IMG/VR virus record: IMGVR_UViG_3300033551_000047
Location: 1 to 22,491 of that record
Reading direction: 5' to 3' (one strand)
Length of the DNA: 22,491 nucleotides
From: a virus
Positions within the stretch are counted from its first letter, which is position 1, and the number at the start of each line of letters is the position of its first letter. Below, piece after piece: positions 12,022 through 18,534 of this stretch. A program made the translations under genes and the position numbers. The notes beneath the pieces are model-generated. The model did not search any database. It worked only from the letters and a program-made list of their open reading frames with translations, and was not told the DNA's origin.

Positions 12022-14094
12022 GTGGACGCATTCGACACACCGGCGCTTATCCCCGAGCTGAAACAGAAGCCGCCCGGACCCGGCTTGACGGACCGTCTGG
12101 CGGACCGTCTGGCACTGGCCGGCGAGACGCTGTCACACGGGCTGGACGCGGCCGGCAAGCCGCTCACCGTGCCCGCGCAGCGCTGGTTCAAGGAAGCCGC
12201 CGAGCGGGACGAGAAGCGGACGGACGAGGCGCGGAAGGCGCTACTGGAAGCCAACCGCAACCGCCGGGACGCCATGCGCGATCTTCGCCGGGACCGGAAG
12301 GCGTTCGAGAACGCGCGCGGCGAAGTCGCGTGGTGGAACGTCTTCAACGGTGAGCGCAGCGCCGCTCGCGCCGTGGTCCGTGATACCCGTCAGCTGGCGG
12401 CCGAGGCCCGCTCGGTACGCCGCGAAGCACGTCGCGCGTTCCCGATGACGCTGCCGCAGCTCGCGGTGCGCTGCCACGCCGCGCACCTTGGCGCAACGGG
12501 CCTGTGGTCCCTCGTCTCGGACAGCGTTGCGTCCGGCGTCGCAGTCGGAACGAGCGTTGCAGCGATCGCCTTCAACGTCGCCACGGTGTGGCTCGGTGGC
12601 CGCCACGTGTCGCGCGACACGGTGGGCGAGGCGTTGGAAGCGTTGCAGCCGTCACAGGACGAGCGGCGTCTACTGCAACGCCTGGAACCGAAGGAATGGG
12701 CCCGCGTCGCAGAGCCGCGCGGCCTGTCCGACGTCGTTGCAGGGGCCGCGACGCTGACCAACTCGGGGATCCAGGTGAAGCTGACCCTGAACGGCACCAT
12801 GGACCTGGCCACGTTGCAGAAGAAAGATGCTCAGCTGCGGGCCGCGTTGCGGCTGCGTGAGGATACGCGGATGGAACTGCGCGAGGGGAAGACGGGCGGC
12901 CACGTCCGGATGACCCTGCGTACCCGCAGCACGGCGGACGGGCTGGACATGACGGGCTGGAAGCCGGGTGACGCGTGGGCTGTCAACACGATCACCGGCG
13001 AGACAGTTCCGGTCCCGCTCGGGAAGCGGATCCTGTTCGCGGGGACGACCGGTGCGGGCAAGTCCTGGTCCGCCCGTCCGCTGATGGCCGAGGCGTCCGA
13101 GCACGATGACCACCGGCTGGTCATCTTCGACCGGAAGTACATCGAGGCGCGCAACTGGGAACACCGGGCACGGACGGCCACCGAGCTGGACGAGATGCGG
13201 GCCCTGTGCGAAGAGCTGATCGCCGAGGGCGAGTCGCGGTTGCAGCTCATTCCGCGCGGTGAAGACGTGGTTTCGATCAGCCCGAGCCGGCCGCGCATCA
13301 CCGTCTTCGTGGACGAGGGGGGCGAGCTGATCAGCGACAGCAAGGCGAAGCACCCGAAGGACGAAGAGGGCCGCTCGGACTACCAGGACATCATGACGTC
13401 CATGCGGACCATCGCCAGGAAGTACCGGGCCGCTGAGATCATCCTGGTGTGGTGCACGCAGAAGCCTGCCCTGTCCGGCGAGGGTCACGGCCTGGACTCA
13501 CAGATTGCGGGCCAGCTCGTTCACCGGCTGTCGCTTGCGCTGGCCACCACAACGGACGCTCAGGTGGTTTTCGGCAACGACGCGATCGAGAAGGGGTGGA
13601 AGGCCAACGAGCTGCCCATGCCCGGGTTCGCGCTGTTCCGGAATCAGGAACTCGGCACGAAGTCGGTCCCGCAAATGATGAAGATGCGGGCCATGTCCCC
13701 GGCGAACGTGATCGCGCTGCCGCCCCGTCCCATCTGGCGCCGCGAAACCGGCCGCGCGTCCGCTGCGGACGTCACCGCGCGGAAGGCGATCGAAGCGGAC
13801 GCACAGGCGCTCGCGGCCACCACGCTCGCGGACCCGTGGGCCGGCAAGGACGTGGACACGGACGGCGACACGGTGACGCTGCCTGTCCTCGCGGCCCCGA
13901 AAGAGCGGGTGTCGTCCGAGGACCGGGACGACCAGATCATCCGCATCCTGGAAGATGACCCGTGCCAGACCATGTCCGAGCTGGCCCGGCTGACCGGCGC
14001 GAGCAAGTCCGTGGTGAAGCGGCGGCTGGACCAGATGGAAGTGGACGGCCTGGTCATACGTGACGAGGACGGGTGCTGGCACCCGGTAAGGTAG
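12022..14094 (+). CDS. FtsK/TraB-like DNA translocase
   Basis: The 690-residue protein has a long charged coiled-coil-like N-terminus (about 56-140), one hydrophobic segment (about 157-192), and a FtsK/SpoIIIE-type motor. Walker A is GTTGAGKS at 341-348, Walker B is ITVFVDE with D431-E432, and WCTQKP follows as sensor-like sequence. The C-terminus (about 633-690) is a winged helix, DDQIIRILEDDPCQTMSELARLTGAS and beyond, like the DNA-reading gamma domain of FtsK or TraB. Such motors pump double-stranded DNA in chromosome segregation or in Streptomyces conjugation. GTG 12022 follows AGGAAGGACAGGA. The gene follows membrane proteins and a repeat cluster. A motor role is firm; which DNA it moves is open. 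Confidence 0.88.
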   Translation: MDAFDTPALIPELKQKPPGPGLTDRLADRLALAGETLSHGLDAAGKPLTVPAQRWFKEAAERDEKRTDEARKALLEANRNRRDAMRDLRRDRKAFENARGEVAWWNVFNGERSAARAVVRDTRQLAAEARSVRREARRAFPMTLPQLAVRCHAAHLGATGLWSLVSDSVASGVAVGTSVAAIAFNVATVWLGGRHVSRDTVGEALEALQPSQDERRLLQRLEPKEWARVAEPRGLSDVVAGAATLTNSGIQVKLTLNGTMDLATLQKKDAQLRAALRLREDTRMELREGKTGGHVRMTLRTRSTADGLDMTGWKPGDAWAVNTITGETVPVPLGKRILFAGTTGAGKSWSARPLMAEASEHDDHRLVIFDRKYIEARNWEHRARTATELDEMRALCEELIAEGESRLQLIPRGEDVVSISPSRPRITVFVDEGGELISDSKAKHPKDEEGRSDYQDIMTSMRTIARKYRAAEIILVWCTQKPALSGEGHGLDSQIAGQLVHRLSLALATTTDAQVVFGNDAIEKGWKANELPMPGFALFRNQELGTKSVPQMMKMRAMSPANVIALPPRPIWRRETGRASAADVTARKAIEADAQALAATTLADPWAGKDVDTDGDTVTLPVLAAPKERVSSEDRDDQIIRILEDDPCQTMSELARLTGASKSVVKRRLDQMEVDGLVIRDEDGCWHPVR

Positions 14095-14112
14095 CCGCCA
14101 GTCCGCTCACCG

Positions 14113-14149
14113 CGAAGCCCACCAGGACCCGTCCCCCTGGTGGGCTTCG
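14113..14149 (+). terminator. Terminator hairpin after the translocase gene
   Basis: A perfect 14-bp stem, CGAAGCCCACCAGG with its complement, and a 9-base loop. Confidence 0.8.
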
Positions 14150-14160
14150 TCACGCTCGGG

Positions 14161-14172
14161 TACAGTTGCAAC
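14161..14172 (+). promoter_or_regulatory. -10 element placing transcription start at the ATG
   Basis: TACAGT at 14161-14166 lies 6 bases before ATG 14173, so the mRNA would begin at or next to the start codon. No Shine-Dalgarno sequence is present in the intervening TTGCAAC. The -35 region is weak. Confidence 0.5.
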
Positions 14173-14706
14173 ATGACAACTGCGACGCACACCGAGACCG
14201 TGGCCGCCATCGCTGCCGCCCCACGCCCCGACACCTTCCAGTCCCTGCCGCCTATCAGCTTCGAAATGCGGCTAGAGCTGTCGCACGCGGCCATGGCCGT
14301 CCTGCTCGACATCCCCGAGGACACGCAGACGGCGCTGTCCGCCGCGCTGAAGGAAGCGGACGGGCTGGCGGTCGCGGGCGTGCTGGCAGAGCAGCAGCGG
14401 GCAGCACAGCAGCGGCCCGAGCTGTTCCAGTCGCAGCCCATCCTGAAGGCTGCCGGTGACCTGATCCGGGCACGTGGCTGGACCACTGGCGCGTTCGACA
14501 ACGGCACCGCGATGTGCGCCATGGGCGCTATCCGCACCGCGACGCGCGGTGACAACTGGTGGTATCAGCCCGTGCCTGCCGGTGAACAGGAAGCCGTTCT
14601 GGTCCTGCTGGACCGCATCGCTGATGAGTTCGGCCCCGGTCTCTCGGTGCCCGGCTGGAACGACCGGCAGGACAACGTAAACGACGTCCTACGGCTGCTG
14701 TACTGA
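14173..14706 (+). CDS. DUF6197-like protein
   Basis: The 177-residue protein has a variable N-terminal half and a C-terminal half with ILKAAGDLIRARGWTTGAF (90-108), DNGTAMCAMGAIRTA (109-123) and VPGWND followed by VNDVLRLL. These features match the DUF6197 type seen in actinobacteria and their phages, whose function is unknown. ATG 14173 is chosen because a -10 lies immediately upstream; an earlier in-frame start would put it inside the terminator hairpin. Translation is probably from a leaderless mRNA. It lies between the translocase and the packaging genes as its own unit. Confidence 0.72.
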   Translation: MTTATHTETVAAIAAAPRPDTFQSLPPISFEMRLELSHAAMAVLLDIPEDTQTALSAALKEADGLAVAGVLAEQQRAAQQRPELFQSQPILKAAGDLIRARGWTTGAFDNGTAMCAMGAIRTATRGDNWWYQPVPAGEQEAVLVLLDRIADEFGPGLSVPGWNDRQDNVNDVLRLLY

Positions 14707-14711
14707 GCGGG

Positions 14712-14717
14712 TACCCT
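14712..14717 (+). promoter_or_regulatory. Late-type -10 motif upstream of a hairpin
   Basis: TACCCT in the context GGTACCCTGGAC. The same GGTAnnCTG core precedes the terminase, chaperone and DUF1360 genes. A transcript from here would meet the hairpin at 14774-14817. Confidence 0.35.
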
Positions 14718-14773
14718 GGACACGTCCCGTCCTTCCCTGCGGTTCCGGTGGTCCCTGCGGTAGGTGGGTTGCG

Positions 14774-14817
14774 CAGAACGGCCCCTGCTGGCGTCTCGTC
14801 CAGCGGGGGCCGTTCTG
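14774..14817 (+). terminator. Long terminator hairpin before the terminase genes
   Basis: An 18-bp stem with one G-T pair (left arm CAGAACGGCCCCTGCTGG) and an 8-base loop CGTCTCGT. It separates the DUF6197-like gene from the packaging operon. Confidence 0.8.
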
Positions 14818-14831
14818 TGTCCGGGCCTCGG

Positions 14832-14837
14832 TACGCT
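14832..14837 (+). promoter_or_regulatory. Late-type promoter for the terminase operon
   Basis: TACGCT within GGTACGCTGGAC, 29 bases before the small terminase start. There is no TTG-type -35 at the usual distance, which sets it apart from the left-region promoters. Confidence 0.4.
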
Positions 14838-14866
14838 GGACCCGCCACCGATGAAGGGACGGACCC

Positions 14867-15328
14867 ATGACGGGCATCGCTCAGGAAGTGCTGGACCAGC
14901 AGAACCTGGACCGGGCCATCAGGCTGCGGGTGCGCGGCGCGCACTGGAACGAAATCGCGGACGCCTGCAACTTCTCGTCCCCTGCTGCCGCGTTGCGCGC
15001 CGTGGGTACGGCAATGGCCGACGCCACGCGCCGCACCGAAGAGACGGCTGACCAGATGCGCGACACGGCGAACCTGCGGCTGGAACACCTGCTGAAGTCC
15101 ACGCTGGACATGCTGGACGCGGACGCGCCCACGGCCTATGACCCTGACGGGAACGAGCTGACGCCAGATGACCGGGCCGTCAAGCTGCGTGCCGTGGACG
15201 AGGCGCGGCGCCTGATTCTTGACCAGGCGCGTCTGAACGGCGTGGACAAGCCGGTAAAGGACCCGAACGGCGGGGACGACGTCCCGACCATCCGCATCAT
15301 CGGCATGTCCCCGGATGAGCTGCTGTGA
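14867..15328 (+). CDS. Probable terminase small subunit
   Basis: The 153-residue protein begins with an HTH-like segment (NLDRAIRLRVRGAHWNEIADACNFSSPAAALRAV) that would recognise the packaging site. It continues with a long helical region (TADQMRDTANLRLEHLLKSTLDML) of the type that forms the oligomer and ends in a flexible tail. Small terminases vary greatly in sequence, so the call rests mainly on this layout and on its direct overlap (GTGA) with the large terminase gene. GAAGGGACGGA is the ribosome binding site. Confidence 0.78.
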   Translation: MTGIAQEVLDQQNLDRAIRLRVRGAHWNEIADACNFSSPAAALRAVGTAMADATRRTEETADQMRDTANLRLEHLLKSTLDMLDADAPTAYDPDGNELTPDDRAVKLRAVDEARRLILDQARLNGVDKPVKDPNGGDDVPTIRIIGMSPDELL

Positions 15329-16698
15329 CCACGTACGAGCCGCGCGGTGGCGCGCTGGAACTGCTGAAGGCCCGGGACGAAACGGTCCTTGTCTCGGGCC
15401 CGGCCGGCACGGGCAAGTCAGTAGCCGCGCTGATGAAGATTCACACCACCAGCCTGTTGGTGCCGGGTCTGGTCACCCTGCTGTTGCGGCAGACAGCCGC
15501 GTCACTGGGCCCGTCCACGCTGCGTACCTACGAACAGTTCGTGGCCGCTCAGGAACTGGCCTCGGGCCACGTGGCATGGTTCGGCGGCAGCGGCTCGAAG
15601 CCTGCCGCGTACCGGTACACCAACGGGTCTCTGATCATCCCCGGCGGCATGGACCGTCCGGGCAAGTTCCTGTCCATGGACGTAGACCGGGTTTTGATCG
15701 ACGAGAGTAACCAGGTGTCCGTGACCGGGGTGGAAGTCGTGGCCACGCGTCTTCGCGGAAAGTCAGCGACGTACAAGCAGATGGTGCTACTGACCAACCC
15801 GGATCACCCGGATCACCACCTGCTGAAGATGGCGAAGGACGGCCGGGCCCGGCACATCCACTCGCTGCACGAAGACAATCCGTACCTGTTCGAGCGGGAC
15901 GGCACGCCGACGAAAGCAGGCGCGGACTACCTGGCACGCCTCGGGGCGCTGACAGGCGTGCGGAAGCTGCGGTACCTGAAGGGCATCTGGGCCGCCGCTG
16001 AAGGCATGGTCTACGAGGACTGGCGCGAGGACGTCAACGTCATCGACTGGTTCCCCGTGCCGAAGGACTGGCCGCTGTTCCTCACCGTGGACTTCGGTTA
16101 CAACGACGCGTTCGTGTGCCAGTGGTGGCGCACCGACCCGGACGGCCGCATGTACCTGACGCGTGAGATCCACCGTTCGCAGGTACTGGTGGAAGACCAC
16201 GCCGCGCACATCCGCAGCATCATGGAAGAGAACGAGGACACCGAGCCCGCCCCGTACGCCGTGGTCTGTGACCATCAGCTGGAAGACCGGAAGACGCTGG
16301 AACGCCACCTGCGTATGCCGACCGTGCCGGCCAAAAAGGGAATCAGCCGGGGGATCCAGCTCACACAGGCGAGGATGCGCCCGCAGGGTGACGGCAGGCC
16401 GCGCATGTACGCCTTCCGTGACGCGGTACTGGGACGGGACGACGCGGCCAAGGCACGGGACATCCCGCGCGGCTGGTGCGCCGAACTGCCCGGCTACGTC
16501 TGGCAGACGGTCCGGGGCACGGACGGGATCCCGAAGGAAGTGCCCGTGGACCGGAACAATCACAGCCTGGACGCGGGGCGTTACGCGGTCGCTCACCTGG
16601 ACTGGAACGAGGCGGCCAGGCTCGGTAACCCCGCCGCACAGCCGCAGTCCGTACCGGCCGCCAGCGGCTCGCCCTGGTCCGCCCCGGTGGGGCGGTAG
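15325..16698 (+). CDS. Terminase large subunit
   Basis: The 457-residue packaging motor has an N-terminal ATPase with Walker A GPAGTGKS (25-32) and Walker B VLIDE with D126-E127. The C-terminal RNase H-like nuclease has acidic residues D256 (LTVDFGYND), D316 (VVCDHQ) and D416 (NHSLDAGRYAV). It cuts the DNA concatemer and drives it into the head. The GTG start overlaps the small terminase stop. The length and motifs are complete. Unusually, the next gene is a tail assembly chaperone, not a portal. Confidence 0.93.
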   Translation: MTTYEPRGGALELLKARDETVLVSGPAGTGKSVAALMKIHTTSLLVPGLVTLLLRQTAASLGPSTLRTYEQFVAAQELASGHVAWFGGSGSKPAAYRYTNGSLIIPGGMDRPGKFLSMDVDRVLIDESNQVSVTGVEVVATRLRGKSATYKQMVLLTNPDHPDHHLLKMAKDGRARHIHSLHEDNPYLFERDGTPTKAGADYLARLGALTGVRKLRYLKGIWAAAEGMVYEDWREDVNVIDWFPVPKDWPLFLTVDFGYNDAFVCQWWRTDPDGRMYLTREIHRSQVLVEDHAAHIRSIMEENEDTEPAPYAVVCDHQLEDRKTLERHLRMPTVPAKKGISRGIQLTQARMRPQGDGRPRMYAFRDAVLGRDDAAKARDIPRGWCAELPGYVWQTVRGTDGIPKEVPVDRNNHSLDAGRYAVAHLDWNEAARLGNPAAQPQSVPAASGSPWSAPVGR

Positions 16699-16701
16699 TC
16701 T
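16696..16701 (+). promoter_or_regulatory. Late-type -10 before the tail assembly chaperone
   Basis: TAGTCT within GCGGTAGTCTGTAC, overlapping the terminase stop codon (TAG at 16696-16698). It shares the GGTAnnCTG core with other late sites; no good -35 is seen. Confidence 0.35.
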
Positions 16702-16743
16702 GTACACGAGTCACAACCACCGGAACGACGAGAGGGGCCCACC

Positions 16744-17145
16744 GTGGCCGGAACGTCCCGCACGTTCGAGATCAGGACCGACCCGCACGAAGCGGTGATT
16801 GGTCCGCACACCCTGCTGCTGGAACCTGAAGTAGTCGGCGCCGAGTTCGCTCAGGCGTACGCCGCGCTGCGGGAAGTCCAGCGGAAGGTCAAGGCGGCCG
16901 AGCCGGCGAAGGGGTCCAGCACCAAGCACGCGAAGGGTGACGGCCTGAACGCCGAAGTCCTGATCGAGCTGTCCGAGGCAATGCGCGTCTTCGTCCGGAA
17001 GTTCATGCTGCCGGACTCACAGGCCGTCTTCGACGGCATGAAGGTCCCTGACCGGGTTCTGGTCAAGCTGATGGAATACGTGGCCGAACTGTACGGCGGT
17101 GGTTCGGGAAACCAGGACGCCGATGGTGGCACGTCTTCCGGCTGA
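16744..17145 (+). CDS. Tail assembly chaperone, short form
   Basis: The 133-residue protein has the usual layout of siphophage tail assembly chaperones (gpG type): an N-terminal strand region with RTDPHEAVIGPHTLLLEPEVVGAEFAQAYAAL, a Lys-rich linker, a helical core IELSEAMRVFVRKFMLPDSQAVFDGMKVPDRVLVKLMEYVAELY, and a Gly-rich end that holds the frameshift site. Such proteins bind the tape measure while the tail tube assembles. GTG 16744 follows GAGAGGGG. It is 45 bases after the large terminase stop. Confidence 0.82.
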   Translation: MAGTSRTFEIRTDPHEAVIGPHTLLLEPEVVGAEFAQAYAALREVQRKVKAAEPAKGSSTKHAKGDGLNAEVLIELSEAMRVFVRKFMLPDSQAVFDGMKVPDRVLVKLMEYVAELYGGGSGNQDADGGTSSG

Positions 17146-17468
17146 CAGCCACTCTGGCGGACACATGGGACGACTGGTTCGGCCAGCTCACCGTGACGGG
17201 TGTGGATCCTCGCCGCTGGGACCTCGGTCAGCTGCTTGCCGCGTTCGAGTCGACGTTGCGGCAGCACTCGAAGGACGAAGCCGCGTGGAACCGCACCCTG
17301 GCGTCACTGACGGCGGAACCGAAGGAAGTGCGCGAAGAGCGGCTGGCCGCGACTCGCGCAGCGGTGGCGGCCGGTGCGCCACCGCCTGAAGCACCGAACC
17401 GTATGACCGTGGACGACGCGGAAGCCATGCTGGCCCGTTTCGCGGCCTCGGACGCACAGTACGGGTGA
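16744..17468 (+). CDS. Tail assembly chaperone, -1 frameshift long form (GT-type fusion)
   Basis: Translation can shift -1 at GGGAAAC (17106-17112), giving join(16744..17112,17112..17468), about 241 residues. The extension begins PGRRWW and continues with LADTWDDWFGQL, DPRRWDLGQLLAAFESTL and a helical charged end. It lacks its own ribosome binding site and is open from the slip site onward. This G/GT arrangement is conserved in lambda and many siphophages. The frames and heptamer are seen directly; frameshifting efficiency is unknown. Confidence 0.85.
17106..17112 (+). other. Programmed -1 ribosomal frameshift site
   Basis: The heptamer GGGAAAC reads as G GGA AAC in the upstream frame, which is the X XXY YYZ pattern. 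After the slip both codons re-pair as GGG AAA. A clear downstream pseudoknot was not identified by eye. Confidence 0.88.
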
Positions 17469-17476
17469 AGACACAG

Positions 17477-17507
17477 CAGGGCCCCTGCCATCGCGGCAGG
17501 GGCCCTG
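17477..17507. terminator. Bidirectional terminator between convergent operons
   Basis: A perfect 13-bp stem, CAGGGCCCCTGCC with its complement, and the loop ATCGC. It lies 8 bases after the chaperone stop and 12 bases after the last minus-strand gene, so it can serve both directions. Confidence 0.82.
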
Positions 17508-17519
17508 TTCTGTGCTGTC

Positions 17520-17873
17520 TCAGCTGCAATCCGGGATGACCAGCCACCCCGGTTCGGCGAGGCCACTGTATCCGGCCGCTTCAGCGAGCGCCTTCAGCGC
17601 TTCCGTCCGGCCTTCCGTGTTCACCTCAGACAGGACCCGGAAGGACCCCAGCTTGGCTTCCACCGTCTCGCCCGGTTCACGCGCGGTCAGGAACAGCTGG
17701 TCCCGGTCGTAATCACCTGCGGACAGGTATCCCAGCAGCCGGCTGTCCAGGCCTTCCGTGTGACTGATCACCGCGTCCAGCCACACACACTCGGACTGGA
17801 TATGCCCGGTCTGGTACTGGTCCGCAGGGACGTGAACGCCGTAGGCGTGGTAGGTGCTGTGGCTCATGCCCAT
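17520..17873 (-). CDS. Hypothetical protein, last gene of the minus-strand operon
   Basis: The 117-residue protein starts MGMSHSTYHAYGVHVP at 17873, with GAAGGGG 8 bases upstream on the minus strand; a second Met two codons later is also possible. It has an N-terminal region with GHIQSECVWLDAVISHTEGLDSRLLGYL, a middle strand region and a C-terminal helix RTEALKALAEAAGYSGL. I recognise no family. The frame is open upstream to 18038, but this would overlap the preceding gene and lacks a ribosome binding site. Confidence 0.7.
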   Translation of the reverse strand: MGMSHSTYHAYGVHVPADQYQTGHIQSECVWLDAVISHTEGLDSRLLGYLSAGDYDRDQLFLTAREPGETVEAKLGSFRVLSEVNTEGRTEALKALAEAAGYSGLAEPGWLVIPDCS

Positions 17874-17886
17874 GGTGTGGGCCCCT

Positions 17887-18045
17887 TCACTCGGTGTCGT
17901 CGCACTCATGGATAACGGGCCGGTCGTCCCCGTCCACGATGACCAGACCGTCTTCCTCGTTCCACCAGCCGTCACCGGACGCCCCGCAGCCGCCGCATTC
18001 CCAGCGGCCTGCAAGGCTGATACCGGCGTGTCCGCCACCCGTCAC
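17887..18045 (-). CDS. 52-residue zinc-ribbon-like protein
   Basis: The protein reads from GTG 18045 and contains WECGGCGASGDGWWNEEDG, followed by VIHECDDTE at the end. C17-x2-C20 with H48-x-C50 forms a plausible zinc ribbon. It is strongly acidic toward the C-terminus. The start lies 5 bases after the stop of the lipoprotein gene, with GGCGG upstream, so translation is probably coupled. Minus-strand operon structure supports it more than any family match. Confidence 0.65.
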   Translation of the reverse strand: MTGGGHAGISLAGRWECGGCGASGDGWWNEEDGLVIVDGDDRPVIHECDDTE

Positions 18046-18050
18046 AGCGG

Positions 18051-18392
18051 TTACCGCCGTCCAGCCGGACGCGGCGCGGGTGCGGCCGGCTTGTTGACGC
18101 CGCCACCGCTGGTACCCGGCTTCCGCAGGTCCACCTTCGGGGGCGGTGCGATCTTCGTGGACGGCGCCTTGTACCCGTTGGCCGAACGCGCCGACTTCGG
18201 CACCTGCGACGCAGGAACGATCTTCCCCTTCGGGCTGCCGTAGTGGTAGTGGTGGTCCGCGCCCATGAACATGACAACCGGCGCCGCATTGCGGCAGTCG
18301 TCACGGTCCTCGGTGCCGCAGCCGGTCAGCAGCACCACCCCGAGCGCCGCAGCGCTCACCGTGGCGAATGCGGCCGTATGCCTCTTCTGCAT
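18051..18392 (-). CDS. Phage-encoded lipoprotein
   Basis: The 113-residue protein starts at ATG 18392, preceded by GACGGGGA. It has a basic N-terminus (MQKRH), a hydrophobic segment and the lipobox LTGC with C25 as the lipid-attachment cysteine, so it should be exported and anchored on the outer face of the membrane. After the signal it has DDCRNAAPVV, a His-rich patch HHYHYGSPKG, KIVPASQVPKSARS, and a Pro/Lys-rich disordered tail. Phage lipoproteins expressed by lysogens often block superinfection, which is a reasonable guess here. A longer start at 18431 lacks a good site and spoils the signal peptide. Confidence 0.82.
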   Translation of the reverse strand: MQKRHTAAFATVSAAALGVVLLTGCGTEDRDDCRNAAPVVMFMGADHHYHYGSPKGKIVPASQVPKSARSANGYKAPSTKIAPPPKVDLRKPGTSGGGVNKPAAPAPRPAGRR

Positions 18393-18429
18393 GGTCCCCG
18401 TCCCTTGTTCGTGTGGTTGCGTTGCCACC

Positions 18430-18459
18430 ATGATGCACCAACAGACGGGGCCGTGTCAA
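18430..18459 (-). promoter_or_regulatory. Minus-strand promoter for the lipoprotein operon
   Basis: On the minus strand, TTGACA (18459-18454), an 18-base spacer and CATCAT (18435-18430), followed by GGCAACGCAACC. It is the only exact TTGACA -35 noted among the promoters here. Confidence 0.6.
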
Positions 18460-18468
18460 CGGCCCCGT
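18445..18468. terminator. Hairpin with the minus-strand -35 in its loop
   Basis: A perfect 10-bp stem, ACGGGGCCGT with its complement, and the 4-base loop GTCA. It has the same hairpin-plus-promoter arrangement as the left-region cassettes, but on the minus strand. Confidence 0.6.
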
Positions 18469-18473
18469 AGACT
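18468..18473 (+). promoter_or_regulatory. Possible late -10 for the tape-measure gene
   Basis: TAGACT within CCGTAGACTGACC, 61 bases before the tape-measure start. It partly matches the late core GTAnnCTG. No good -35 is seen, so this is tentative. Confidence 0.3.
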
Positions 18474-18534
18474 GACCGGGACTGCTGCGCGCTAGGCCGG
18501 GTCCGCCCCATACCACCGGAAGGGACGGGACCCC

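Noticed and set aside
14140-14172. Earlier start for the DUF6197-like gene
   Set aside because: It lies in the right arm of a 14-bp terminator hairpin and upstream of the -10 element.
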